A stretch of DNA of 64,000 nt from Hirundichthys speculiger (GCA_018398805.1 JAGFBZ010000680.1:1-64000); one strand, 5' to 3'. Shown: positions 12,606 through 24,561, counted from the first letter of the stretch. The notes: generated by a model from the sequence alone, not told the origin. Numbers and translations: made by a program.

Positions 12606-13029
12606 TTAAAAACAAATTCGGTCCCGTGGCCCATTTTTTTATTTCGTATTTTTGATCCTAGTCTAAAATTGAAATACGAAAAACCGGGCATTTTTTGTTT
12701 TTTTATGTTGGATTCAAAAACGAAAAACGACATAAAACGCCCCTTTTTCCTTTTTTAATTTTTGATTGACAGTTGAAAATGGAAAGAACGAATCATACAC
12801 GGATTCAGTAACTTTACCAATCTGTGTATCATTCATTCTTTCCATTTTCAAGTGTCAATCAAAAATAAAAATAAAAAAACAAAAGTGACATTTTATTACG
12901 TTTTTCATTTTTAAATCTAACATTAAAAAATGAAAAAATTCCTATTTTTTTTATATTTCAATTTTAGACTTGGATCAAAAATGCAAAATTAAAAAAAAAC
13001 GGGCCACAGAACTGAATTTGTTTTATAAT
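12606..13029. repeat. Long imperfect inverted repeat (fold-back element)
   Basis: Two arms of about 200 bp are imperfect reverse complements around an axis near 12815. The outer left arm (AACAAATTCGGTCCCGTGGC) is mirrored by CGGGCCACAGAACTGAATTTG on the right, allowing for mismatches. The blocks around GATCCTAGTCTAAAATTGAA and TTCAATTTTAGACTTGGATC pair, as do GAAAATGGAAAGAACGAATC and ATTCATTCTTTCCATTTTC. It has no coding capacity and is most likely a fold-back MITE. Confidence 0.8.
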
Positions 13030-13354
13030 CAAGGAACAGACTTTCTGTTGTCATTACACATCTGTGCCACTAGATGGAGCTGCACTGCAGTAACCAGCTA
13101 GAGAACAGCAGGACAGTGAACACATGGAGCAGATCTGATGGAACATGGAGGAATGATGCGATAGTTTTGTTGCAGTCCTGAATTTTTTTTCCAGACAGAA
13201 TTGTTAATATTGCTACCTGAGTTGCTACCTGAACTGTAAAGTTCACAGATTTTTACCGTTCTCCATGTCTGTTTTAGCTTTTTCTTATGTTTACCTGCCA
13301 ATTATCTTCCGGTTCTGCAGCAGCCAGTAACAGACTTTTCAAAACAAAAGCATG

Positions 13355-13448
13355 TGAACAACATGCGTTAACGCGCGATAAAATAAATGTCGGCGTTAAG
13401 AAATTAATGAGTTAACGCGATAATAACGCGTTAACTTGCCCAGCCCTA
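13355..13448 (-). mobile_element. hAT element terminal fragment
   Basis: The stretch ending GCGTTAACTTGCCCAGCCCTA at 13448 reads on the minus strand as TAGGGCTGGGCAAGTTAACG, a terminus I recognise from vertebrate hAT elements with a GTTAACGCG-rich end. The opposite terminus was not found, so this is a fragment. Confidence 0.55.
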
Positions 13449-13910
13449 ATAATTTTAATAATATAATACAATACAGACAAAACTACTTTCACAATGTTGC
13501 ATCTTTTTTTTCAAAATTGCTGTTTTTTGTTGGAAAGTATCAGCTTTTGCCAAACTGCATCTTTTTAACATAAATTCATGACTTTGTCATAAAATTGTGA
13601 AAAATTGTCCTAAAATCAAGAACTTTCGCTGTAAAATCACAAATTTCACAAAACTGCAACTTTTTAGGATTTTTTTTTTTTTTTTTACTTTTTGATACAA
13701 AATGATGACTTTGCTGCAAAGCTGCAAATTTTGTAAATTGCAGCTTTATGTTCTATAATCGTGACATTTTGTCCAAAAGTCACAAATTTCACAAAATCTT
13801 GACTTTCTAACTTAACACAGTTATTTTTTTTTTTTAACTTTTAAAAATAAACCTTTTCAGAATTGCACATTGTGAATGAATGAAATGAATAAAAATTACT
13901 TTATTCAATT
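13449..13910. repeat. Degenerate AT-rich tandem sequence
   Basis: Loosely repeated phrases such as AAATTTCACAAAACTGCAAC, AAAATTGTGAAAAATTGTCC and TTTTTGATACAAAATGATGAC recur every few tens of bases. Very similar phrases recur at 56041-56790. There is no coding evidence. Confidence 0.5.
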
Positions 13911-14059
13911 ATGATTTTATTTCTTAAAAATCTCAAATTCTTTGTTGTGTCTGTTGTCTCACATCACACAGTTGTGACTCTCTGGAGGGAGACGGCTGCT
14001 TCTGCTCCACAGCTGCTCTGCTCTGTAGAGTCAGAGGCCCGCTGGGCTGGAGTCACCTG

Positions 14060-14537
14060 TCCACCTGCGTCACAGGTCAGACCTGCACCTCCTTCACAGG
14101 TCAGACCTGCACCTGCTTCACAGGTCAGACCTGCACCTCCTTCACAGGTCAGACCTGCACTTCCTTCACAGGTCAGACCTGCACCTGCGTCACAGGTCCG
14201 ACCTGCACCTCCTTCACAGGTCAGACCTGCACTTCCTTCACAGGTCAGACCTGCACTTCCTTCACAGGTCCGACCTGCACCTCCTTCACAGGTCAGACCT
14301 GCACTTCCTTCACAGGTCAGACCTGCACCTGCGTCACAGGTCCGACCTGCACCTGCGTCACAGGTCAGACCTGCACCTCCTTCACAGGTCAGACCTGCAC
14401 CTGCCTTCACAGGTCAGACCTGCACCTGCTTCACAGGTCAGACCTGCACCTGCTTCACAGGTCAGCCCTGCACCTCCTTCACAGGTCAGACCTGCACTTC
14501 CTTCACAGGTCCAACCTGCACCTGCGTCACAGGTCCG
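14060..14537. repeat. 24-bp minisatellite (about 20 copies)
   Basis: The unit CAGGTCAGACCTGCACCTCC plus TTCA repeats with variants CTTCC, TGCTT and TGCGT in the middle. At 24 bp it keeps frame and yields false proline-rich reading frames (RPAPPSQV on plus, an 8-residue repeat on minus). There is no protein signal beyond the repeat. Confidence 0.95.
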
Positions 14538-14540
14538 AGC

Positions 14541-15014
14541 TCTGCTCCACGGTCTGGTTAGGTTCATGGAGGTGCAGCCGGTAAGTTTCCCAGCAGTTGT
14601 GATTCATCAAAGATCAGCTTCCTTCAGAACGTCCTGTAGGAACCACACAAAAGCTCACATATCAAGTATCAAGGAGGGAAACGAAGGTGTTGATCCAGGG
14701 AGGAGACGTGAAAACAGATCTGTCTTCACTCAGCAGGTAAAGCTGCTCCGCTGTTTCTCCTGGAAGTCCTTCATCTCCAGGAATGTGCAGCGATATTATC
14801 CGACGCTCGGTATTGTTTCAGCGCCGCACGCTACTCCGTCGCCGGTCCGAGGTGGTGGTGCGGGACAGCTGTGTGGAGGTGGAGGTATGAAACCAGCTCA
14901 GGTTTCTCTGTGTTCAGCACTGAGCTGATGCTTTTGGACGTCATTGTACAGCTGATGCAGGTGTGGCTGCACACAGGCATGCTCTCTAATCTCACAGGTG
15001 TTTTCTCAGCTGGT
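14541..15014. other. Non-coding DNA, no feature recognised
   Basis: No gene, RNA or repeat could be recognised between the minisatellite and the hAT element that follows. Confidence 0.4.
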
Positions 15015-15022
15015 GGGACACA

Positions 15023-16205
15023 CAGTGTTGAGCAAGTTCACTTTCTACACAAACTAGTTCAGTTCATAGTTCACAGAAATTAAAATGAACTTGTTCAGTT
15101 CACCATTTCAAAAAATGAACTAAATAGTTCATTTTTAGTTCATTTTTAAAAAATTATTTTTTAATGTTGCTGCGAGCAGTTATTTGTCAAAATGGTTACC
15201 ACTGCCCATATTCTACCCCACCACAAACGGCAATTATTTTATCCATTTTATCTTTCCAAAACTATTGGTCCAATTCAGAATCTTAACCAACCAGGGTTCA
15301 CATTAGCATTGAAGGAACAGTCCATGTAAAACTGTCATTTCCGTTTCAGTTTCTCTCTACAGCAGACATTCCCAAACTTCAGAATACCAAGGCCCGATTT
15401 GAAATGTGAAAAATCTCTGCAGTCCAACGAAACCTTTAATCACAACTGTGATCAACATTCAGGACCAGGAACCATGATCTGATATTAATGTAAGGGGTCA
15501 ACAAATAAGGTGACACTTGTCATATTAAGTTAAGATGACAGTAGAATAACACTTAACTGGTTTGTTTTTTAATCATGTCATGAATATTTTATAGTAATTA
15601 AAAACATATTTAAAAAAGATTGAGGATTTAAAACACATTTGTTTAGTTTTTAATGACCTCTCACGGCTCACTTGTAGTACCTCGACGGCCCATCAGGTGG
15701 CCGCGCCCCACAATTTGGGAATCACTGCTCTACAGTAGATTAAAAATATGAGTAAAAACCTGCTGCCAAATGGTCTTTATTATAAGACAAAAACAGGTCC
15801 TTAAGGTGCAAATGTTTTTTCCCCCATTTCAATATTTCAATCCCCCCCAGCAGTCGGGGGTCTCCTCCAGCTCTGGGTAACTGCAGCTCTCATCTTCCTC
15901 CATGATTGTTTTAAACATTTGATGACGCAATTGTTAGCGTGACAGCTGGGTTGCCATGTTTGATCGCTTCCCTCAGATACATATCAGGCTCGTTTGTGGT
16001 GGATTTTAAATGGGGTTCGCTGGAATCCTGGAACGGTTTTGACCATGCGTGAACTTTGAAAGAGCGTCGTTCACAACTGCACAAATGAACTCGTTCACGC
16101 CCCCCGCTGGTGAAGGAGAAAGAGAGCGCGCTCAGTTCACGTTCGCACAAAATATGAACTCGTTGGTGAACTTTGGTTCAATGAACGCGTTCAGGTACAA
16201 CACTG
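15023..16205. mobile_element. hAT element (copy A) with 8-bp target duplication
   Basis: The termini both read CAGTGTTG inward (CAGTGTTGAGCAAG at left; right end AACACTG, reverse complement CAGTGTTGTACC). Flanking 8-mers are GGGACACA (15015-15022) and GGGACACG (16206-16213), a 7/8 match typical of hAT insertion. It is rich in AGTTCATTTTT and GAACTCGTTCA phrases and encodes no transposase, so it is non-autonomous. An inverted second copy occupies about 61275-63423. A separate hAT is nested at 15363-15727. Confidence 0.85.
15363..15727. mobile_element. Small hAT MITE nested in copy A
   Basis: A 365-bp element starting CAGACATTCCCAAACTTCAG and ending TTTGGGAATCACTG. It is flanked by perfect 8-bp duplications CTCTACAG at 15355-15362 and 15728-15735. 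The same element sits at the equivalent place inside inverted copy B (62575-63121), so the nesting predates the spread of this composite. A third copy ends at 114. Confidence 0.9.
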
Positions 16206-16213
16206 GGGACACG

Positions 16214-17417
16214 CATGGGAAAGAAAAGGGTCTGATCAGCAGCTGAGTGACTGATCACAGTCAAGTATTTCACCGAAACACATAAAAGCTTAAGTGTTAT
16301 CAGCAGCGAATCAAAATGCCAGACCCTGTGATGCACAGGGTCATGCCAGGTCATTTAGCCATGTATGCTGCTTTCAAGAGCAGACCTTTTCCAGGGACAT
16401 CCATGTATCTCAGAATGTGGTCTTGCATCCATGTAAGATGATGCAAAACCACATTCTGCAAAGGAAGTCTTGACTGAGGTAGCAGGAGGGTGAAGTTACC
16501 AGACTGAGCTGTCTGCAGTCCTGAACTGTCCCCAACAGCTGGAGCTCCCCAGCACCAAAAACCCTTCTAAATTGTTGTGGGGATGTATGGAGGCACTGGT
16601 TTATAAAATCCAAGAGTTTATGAGACAAAACATGAGTTGTCTTCATGCTGTCTGCAGTTTTTTTTCCTCACTGTTCTGTTTCTGATTAATTCAAATGTTT
16701 CATAGAGGCTAAATCGCAGCGCTGCCTGCATATTTGGTGAGGCTTTATCTGCTGTTTGGCCCAGTAAATGAGTCCTGTTGTTGGGTGAGGAGGGGCCAGT
16801 CCAACAACAGAGGGGCGATAACACATGAGAGGCAGGGGCAACAGAAATTATTCAGCAGCTTATTAGGATGCAGTTCTCCCAATGTGAGGCTTTGGACCAT
16901 TGAAACACCATCAAGAGGAGGAATCATCCACCTGAAAGCATCGATCAGAGGGGTGCAAGGTACGTCATCTCATCAGTTAATGACAGATGCCCTCTGTTAC
17001 CAGCTCTGCATGCTTGATCTATGAGAAAGGGATTGGTTAGAAACCTACTAATTACATGCTGGTAACTGAGACTTTAACAGGTCGAATGTCATATTACCAG
17101 ACAGCTTCAGTGATATTTAGAAGCAGTCTGACCGTTTAAAGCAAACAGGCAGTGAATAAAATATAGAGTTGCTCAAATTACTAACACATTTATTCATTTT
17201 CATTTTACATGTTCTAGGCAACTGAAAGTGTGAAAAATATCAATGTTAGTCAGATGCTGAGATACAAAAGTCAGGTGTATTAATTAAAGACTGGTTTGAT
17301 GAGTTTGGAAAAATGTTGTTGAGTTTTAAATGTAGTAGTTTGATGGACTGAAAAAGCCTGTAAAAGCAGAAAGACCGAATATAACGGTCAGATAAGCCTT
17401 CAGCTTGTAAGGAACCA
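16214..17417. other. Non-coding DNA, no feature recognised
   Basis: Mixed-composition sequence with no gene, RNA or repeat that I can support. Open frames here lack domains. Confidence 0.4.
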
Positions 17418-20200
17418 CCCTGGAGGTAGAGATGGAGGTAGAGATGGAGGTAGAGATGGAGATAGAGATGGAGGTAGAGATGGAGATAGAGATGGAGGTA
17501 GAGATGGAGGTACAACTGGAGGTAGAGATGGAGGTATAGATGGAGGTAGAGATGGAGGCAGAGATGGAGATAGAGATGGAGGTACAGCTGGAGGTAGAGA
17601 TGGAGGTATAGATGGAGGTATGATAGAGATGGAGGCAGAGATGGAGATAGAGATGGAGGTACAGCTGGAGGTAGAGATGGAGGTAGAGATGGAGGTAGAG
17701 ATGGAGATAGAGATGGAGGTAGAGATGGAGGTACAACTGGAGGTAGAGATGGAGGTAGAGATGGAGGCAGAGATGGAGGTAGAGAGGAGGATGGTAGAGA
17801 TGGAGGTAGAGATGGAGGTAGAGATGGAGGCAGAGATGGAGATAGAGATGGAGGTACAGCTGGAGGTAGAGATGGAGGTAGAGATGGAGGTACAGCTGGA
17901 GGTAGAGATGGAGGTAGAGATGGAGGTACAGATGGAGGTACAGCTGGAGGTAGAGATGGAGGTAGAGATGGAGGTACAACTGGAGGTAGAGATGGAGGTA
18001 TAGATGGAGGCAGAGATGGAGGTAGAGATGGAGGTACAACTGGAGGTAGAGATGGAGGTATAGGTATGGGAGGTAGAGATGGAGGCAGAGATGGAGATAG
18101 AGATGGAGGTACAGATGGAGGTACAGCTGGAGGTAGAGATGGAGGTAGAGATGGAGGTACAGATGGAGGTAGAGGTGGAGGCAGAGATGGAGGTACAGAT
18201 GGAAGTACAGATGAGGTAGAGATGGAGGTACAAATGGAGATACAGATTGAGGTACAGATGGTGATACAGATGGAGGTAGAGATAGAGGTACAGATGAGGT
18301 AGAGATGGGGGTACAAATGGAGCTAGATATGGAGGTGAGATGCAGGTACAGATAGATGTACAGATGGAGGTACAAATTGAGGTACAGATGGCGGTAGAGA
18401 TGGAGACAGAGATGAAGGTACAAATGGAGGCAGAAATGGAGGTACAGATGGAGGCAGAGATGGAGGTACAGATGGAGGTAGAGGTGGAGGTACAGATGGA
18501 GGCAGAGATGGAGGTACAAATGGAGGCAGAGATGGAGGTACAGATGGAGGTAGAGGTGGAGGTACAGATGGAGGCAGATGGAGGTGGAGGTACAGATGGA
18601 GGTGGGTAGAGGTGGAGGTAGAGGTGGAGGTACAGATGGAGGCAGGTAGAGGTGAGGTGGAGGCAGAGATGGAGAGATACAGCTGGAGGTAGAGGTAGAG
18701 ATGGAGGAGGTACAGATGGTGAGGTACAGATGGAGGTAGAGGTGGAGGTACAGATGGAGGTAGAGATGGAGGTAGAGATAGAGGTACAGATGAGGTAGAG
18801 ATGGGGGTACAAATGGAGCTAGATATGGAGGTGAGATGCAGGTACAGATAGATGTACAGATGGAGGTACAAATTGAGGTACAGATGGCGGTAGAGATGGA
18901 GACAGAGATGAAGGTACAAATGGAGGCAGAAATGGAGGTACAGATGGAGGCAGAGATGGAGGTACAGATGGAGGTAGAGGTGGAGGTACAGATGGAGGCA
19001 GAGATGGAGGTACAAATGGAGGTAGAGATGGAGGTAGAGGACAGATGGAGGTAGAGGTGGAGGTACAGATGGAGGCAGATGGAGGCAGAGAGAGATGGAG
19101 GTACAGGTACAGATGGAGGTAGAGGTGGAGGCAGAGATGGAGATACAGCTGGAGGTAGAGATGGAGGTACAGATGGTGATACAGATGGAGGTAGAGGTGG
19201 AGGCAGAGATGGAGATACAGCTGGAGGTAGAGATGGAGGTACAGATGGTGATACAGATGGAGGTAGAGGTGGAGGTACAGCTGGAGGTAGAGATGGAGGT
19301 AGAGATAGAGGTACAGATGAGGTAGAGATGGGGGTACAAATGGAGCTAGATATGGAGGTGAGATGCAGGTACAGATAGATGTACAGATGGAGGTACAAAT
19401 TGAGGTACAGATGGCGGTAGAGATGGAGACAGAGATGAAGGTACAAATGGAGGCAGAGATGGAGGTACAGATGGAGGTAGAGGTGGAGGTACAGATTGGA
19501 GGTAGAGGTGGAGGTACAGATGGAGGCAGAGATGGAGGTACAAATGGAGGTAGAGGTGGAGGTACAGATGGAGGCAGAGATGGAGGTACAATTGGAGGTA
19601 CAAATGGAGGTACAGATGGAGGTAGAGAAGGAGGTACAAATGGAGGTAGAGGTGGAGGTACAGATGGAGGCAGAGATGGAGGTACAGCTGGAGGTAGAGA
19701 TGGAGGTAGAGATGGAGGTAGAGATGGAAGTACAGAGGTAGAGATGGAGGTAGAGATGGAGGTAGAGATGGAAGTACAGATGGAGGTAGAGATGGAGGCA
19801 GAGATGGAGGTACAGCTGGAGGTAGAGATGGAGGTACAGATGGAGGTAGAGATGGAAGTACAGATGGAGGTAGAGATGGAGGTAGAGATGGAGGTAGAGA
19901 TGGAGGCAGAGATGGAGGTAGAGATGGAGGTAGAGGTGGAGGTACAGATGGAGGCAGAGATGGAGGTAGAGGTGGAGGTAGAGATGGAGGCATAGATGGA
20001 GGTAGAGATGGAGGCAGAGATGGAGGTAGAGATGGAGGTACAGATGAAGGAATGAATGGAGGTACAGATGGCGGTATGGATGGAAGTAGAGATAGAGGAA
20101 CATATGGTGGTACAGACTGAGGTAGAGAAGAAGGTACAGATTGAGGAACGAATGGAGGTACAGATTGAGGTAGAGATGACAGAAAGGATGGAGGTACAGA
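17418..20200. repeat. 12-bp minisatellite (GATGGAGGTAGA / GATGGAGGTACA)
   Basis: About 2.8 kb of 12-bp units with frequent GGCAGA and GCTGGA variants. The plus strand is nearly devoid of C. Since 12 is divisible by three, long false frames exist on both strands, the longest 925 codons on minus, reading [17 protein letters not shown] or PPSLPPSL; plus frames read MEVEMEV. Three higher-order copies starting with GGAGCTAGATATGGAGG at about 18320, 18815 and 19343 show half-kilobase duplications. This is not a gene. Confidence 0.95.
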
Positions 20201-20203
20201 TGG

Positions 20204-20289
20204 ATTGTTTTGTTTCACAGCCTCTGACTGATGTGGAGATGTATATTTATACATCTCCACATCAGTCAGAGGCTGTGAAACAAAACAAT
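20204..20289. repeat. Perfect 42-bp inverted repeat (hairpin, 2-nt loop)
   Basis: Bases 20204-20245 are the exact reverse complement of 20248-20289, with TT at 20246-20247 between the arms. The arm contains CACAGCCTCTGACTGATGTG. It lies directly at the right edge of the 12-bp minisatellite and about 100 bp before an AT microsatellite. It could be a young fold-back MITE, a break-repair palindrome, a small-RNA hairpin or a sequencing fold-back artefact. Confidence 0.97.
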
Positions 20290-20383
20290 AATTATTGTAT
20301 ATATCTATATCTGTATCTATAATTTGTGGACATTTATATTTGTTTTTAGAAACTTATAACTAAATAAGACTTATTATCAATTG

Positions 20384-20404
20384 TATATATATAGATATAT
20401 ATAT

Positions 20405-20470
<66 letters not shown>

Positions 20471-20480
20471 TATTATATAT
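20384..20480. repeat. (AT)n microsatellite
   Basis: Nearly pure alternating AT with a few interruptions. Confidence 0.97.
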
Positions 20481-22831
20481 ATTTTGAATATAACATTTTA
20501 CCAGTTGTAACTCTGAACCCTGGTGGCATCAGCCCTGCCAGCTGATACGTGGCACAACAGCTGTCATTTTATATAGAGGTGGTTCATCCATCCATATCCT
20601 CCACCCACAGCAGTCCTGTTTCAGGTCACAGGGAGGTGTATTTTAGGCAAGGCAAGTTTATTTGTATAGCACATTTCGTGTACAAGACAATTCAAGGTGC
20701 TTTACATAAGCATTACAGAGCATTACATTAAAACAGGAGGAAATATAAAGATAAAATAATAATAAAAATGCAAAAAGGTAATCAACAGTAGTTTTTTTAA
20801 ATTCTGTTCAGTTTATTTCCACAGCACCAGTTCACTACAGAAGTTACTGTCTCTCAAGCCACTTTACAGAGGAAGTCAGGAATCACCACCTTATCATTGT
20901 GGAGGTGTTTGCCTGCCTGAATGATCAAAGGAGCTTTGCTGTCAAAGGAAAATACCCCTCATAGGGTCTCCAAAGGCAGACTGGTCCTGAGGGGCAGGCA
21001 TGGATGTGTGATGGATGTAGACTTCATGCACAGCACAAATTTTGGAACCAATCTCCTCAACAGAGGCTGGACCTTGTTCTACTCTGGAGATGTCCATGAT
21101 TACTGATTACTGATTACTGATTGGCCCCCTGCTAGGAGCCTGTATGTTGGCGGACAAGAAGGTAGCTTTCCTGTGATGTACCCAGCCCTCTTTGGCAGAG
21201 ATCCTGGAAGCATCCGGCATAGAAACAGTCCAGATGAACTTGGACAAAGTCCAGAGGACGGTTTGATCTGCCAGGATCTGCTGTGGCAGGACTATTCACG
21301 TGCCCTTATGATGCATGTGCTTCAGCATGAACCAGACTCAGTCAGTGCACCCCCATCAGGCAGAACAATTGTGTTGAAGACCGCTGTTCACTCAAGTTGC
21401 TGCTATTCACATCAATTTCAGTGAAGCCACTTTTAAGTTCACTTCAAAAGAGAAATTATAAACCACAGCTCTGATTTTACCACCAAATGTCACTGAGATG
21501 TTTCTTTACCAAAAGCTGGTAAACTCAGAAAATTATGTCAGCTTTTAAATAAAACCCATCATGTGCATCATTTAAATTTACATTTACATTTTTTCATAAA
21601 ATTAGTCGCACGGCGACAGTAAAGCTCCTGCGTGTATCAAAGACAACTGAAAGCAAGCGTGGCACAAGTAGAACTACCGCAACTGTTTTATGAGTTGTTC
21701 TTAAAAAAAAATAAAGGTTTGACGTTAACACACCTTAACCATTAAATGGCTTTGCTTGTCGTTTTGGACCATCCTGATCATCTTCAGCCGAGCTTGCACG
21801 GCTAAAAACTGTGGGGTTTCCATCCAAATGCAGCAAAGCTGCTGAGAACAGAAAGCTCAGTACTTGTGCAGTCATGTGTGCAGCAGCCAATAAAACGGGG
21901 CTCTGGTCGACTCTCTCTGACGGCAACGTTTGAGTTTACGTCTGCTTGCAACAAATGAAAACCTTCAATGTCACACTCTGTTTTCCAGAAAGCTTAGTTA
22001 AAAACCTCTTGTAACGAACACCCAAACCCGTCTTCGTGACACGAAGCCGTGACCGTGACCCAGCTCACACCAACTCTACATTTTTCACCACCGTATCTGT
22101 GATGCTGCTCGCTTGTAGACTTGCACCACAATGTAGACTTGAACATTGTGGTTTCTGCATGGAAACTGGTACCTAACAAGTGACAACAGAGATCACTGAC
22201 ACAACCCTGTAGAGGTGACGGCACCTACGTTGCTGTCCAGCCTGCGTGGACATACGGAGATCTGCAATGGTGGCTCGCCTGACCTCAGTCCACGTTTCCA
22301 TTGGTGCACATTTGTCCCGGAAAATGATTTGTAGTTCTGACCCGAGGCGTGACATGAAACCGGTTCATCTACTCAGCGAAAGCGGCTTTTCCCTTCAGAC
22401 ACATTTGCAGCTGTGGTCAGCAGTCTGACTCACAGTTTCTGCGGTTGAGAGCCCCCCCAAGCAGACGCTCATCCAAGCACATGCACGCTCACGCTCTGCT
22501 GCGTAACGACATTCAGTCTGTTTCTGGGTGTTCGGCATTAGCGCTCGCTCTCCTCATACAAGGTTGCTGTATTTTCCAGACTACGCTGTACGTGCCGGTC
22601 GTGAATCCTGCACACTTGCTGAGCCTCTCGTAGAGCAGCAGGGACTCATCACCACCTCCCCAAACGTACAGATGAAATTCAGCAGAGAAAACACAAACAG
22701 AGGAGCTCAGGAAGCCCTTTATCTATTATTAGGTTAACAAAAGTGATCCCGACTAACACAAGCATCTAATGGGACTGTACTTCCTGCTCTTCCTCTCCAA
22801 CCCAGTTCAGTGAAATCGAATCTCACCAACA
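20481..22831. other. Non-coding DNA with old interspersed repeat tails
   Basis: No gene recognised. Sequence near 20644-20720 (GGCAAGTTTATTTGTATAGC, then GGTGCTTTACATAA) and near 20805-20880 resembles short interspersed repeat tails common in fish genomes. The remainder is unassigned. Confidence 0.4.
20644..20720 (+). mobile_element. Teleost-type interspersed repeat tail
   Basis: The phrases GGCAAGTTTATTTGTATAGC and GTGCTTTACATAAGCATTAC match a retroposon tail I recall as frequent in fish. The family name is uncertain and no boundaries or target duplication were found. Confidence 0.4.
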
Positions 22832-23400
22832 GTTGGATGGATGTGGAGATGAATGTAGAGATGTAGGTACAGATGGAGTTAGAGGTGGAGGTAATAGATA
22901 AAGGTAGAGATGGATGTAGAGATAGATGTACAGATAAATGTAGAGATAGAGGTAGAGATAGAGGTAATAGATAAAGGTAGAGATGGAGGTACATATGGAG
23001 GCAGAGATGGATGTAGAGATAGATGTACAGATAGATGTAGAGATGGTGATACAGATGGAGTTAGAGGTAGAGGTAATAGATAAAGGTAGAGATGGATGTA
23101 GAGATGGAGGTAGATATGGAGGTAAAAATGGTTGTAGAAATGGAGGTACAAGTAGATGTAGAGATGGAGGTAGAAAAGCAAGTACAGATGGATGTAGAGA
23201 TGGAGGTAGAGATGGATGAAGAGATGAAGGTAGAGATGAATGTAGAGATGGAGGCAGAAAAGGAGGTACAGATGGATGTTGAGATGAAGGTACAGATGGA
23301 GTTAGGGATGGGGTAATAGATAAAGGTAGAGATGGATGTAGAGATAGATGCAGAGATGGAGGTGCAGGTGGAGGTACAAATAAATGGATGATAAGATGGA
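22832..23400. repeat. 12-bp minisatellite, second array
   Basis: Units such as GATGGATGTAGA, GATGGAGGTACA and GATAGATGTACA mark this as a diverged relative of the 17.4-20.2 kb array, in the same orientation, 2.6 kb further on. False frames occur on both strands. Confidence 0.9.
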
Positions 23401-24125
23401 GGCAGATGAATTGAATCTCATGGACGGTTGAAGAAGCAGCAGTTATCACAGCCGGATCACCTCTCTGCCTGTCAATCTTTGAGCCGTCCGGCCGTTTGGT
23501 TTAGGGGCAGGAAGAGTTTTTAAGGTTTTTCAAGTTTTTAAGGGCGCTAAATCGTTTTCCCCAAACAATAAAACCGTCTTTGAGACCTTTGTTTACGTCA
23601 CCGTTGGCCTGTATTTGAATCCTAAAGGTGAAATAAGATACCGATCAAACTGGTCTTTGTTCTGCATCACTTCTGTTTGGTTTCGTTTTAAAGAGAACAG
23701 GCAACAGGCAACATTAACCTCAATGATGGAAAAGATTGTTTAGAACTGGGGGTGCGTAAGAAAAGAATGAAAACAGGAATTAAACAAAAATAAATTAAAT
23801 GTATTTACGATAAAAGACAAGGCTCCACCTGGAACCAAAAAGCTCTGATGAATGAAGGAGGTTGTCAGTCTAGATCTCTGAACAGCCATGTGGGCAGCGA
23901 TTTCTTTGGAAAACCTCTGTCAAGCAGCACAATACAGAGCTAGGTTCACTTAAAGTCTTTATTGTGTTTGCTAGAAGCCTTTATGTCAACCTGAGGCAGC
24001 GTTGACATCCCCGGGCTCAGAGGCGTCTGAGTTTAACCACCATTCAGTGTCCAGGCGAGTCTTCGCTCCAGATGTTTTATTGGAAACCGATGCTCCAGAT
24101 CAAAGATGAAAAAGACCATCGGGAC
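23401..24125. other. Non-coding DNA, no feature recognised
   Basis: No gene, RNA or repeat could be supported between the minisatellite and the hAT element at 24126. Confidence 0.4.
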
Positions 24126-24561
24126 TAGAGCTGAGTGATTTTATCGATTCTGCGATTATATATCGATATTTTCCCCCCAGAGAGTATAGATTTTTTTCAG
24201 CCGCGGGTATCGATATTCTAAGCTTTTTCAAAACCCCCGTGTCCCACCTTTAATAGCTTGCAAGCAACAATTAACACTGTTTAGATATATGAAACTATTT
24301 TTCTCAACAAATCTTTTATTCATTTTGTCCAGCATTTGCAAGCTGCCTGTCAGCCATATAATGTGTAATTGATGCTTTCAGTTCAGTTAATTCAAACAAA
24401 GTCATTGGAACGCTCACAAGATGTCACCAAAATCACTCTGTCCCTTTAAAATCTTTCAGAAAATGATGTAAATGTATTGTAAGATGAATATCGATATATA
24501 TCGTATCGTGACCCGAATATCGTGTATCTTATCACAAGATTAGTGTATCGCTACAGCCCTA
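24126..24561. mobile_element. Short hAT-like MITE
   Basis: The left end TAGAGCTGAGTGATT and right end ATCGCTACAGCCCTA are imperfect inverted termini, and the interior is rich in ATCGAT/ATATCG motifs typical of this kind of element. Flanks ATCGGGAC and ATCTGGGAC look like an indel-damaged 8-bp duplication. It has no coding capacity. Confidence 0.7.

Noticed and set aside
13911..14561. Proline-rich 216-codon frame
   Set aside because: Explained by the 24-bp minisatellite; flanks show no signal peptide or domain.
17326..20103. 925-codon minus-strand open frame
   Set aside because: It is produced by the stop-free 12-bp minisatellite; the protein is pure repeat ([15 protein letters not shown]) with no flanking domain.
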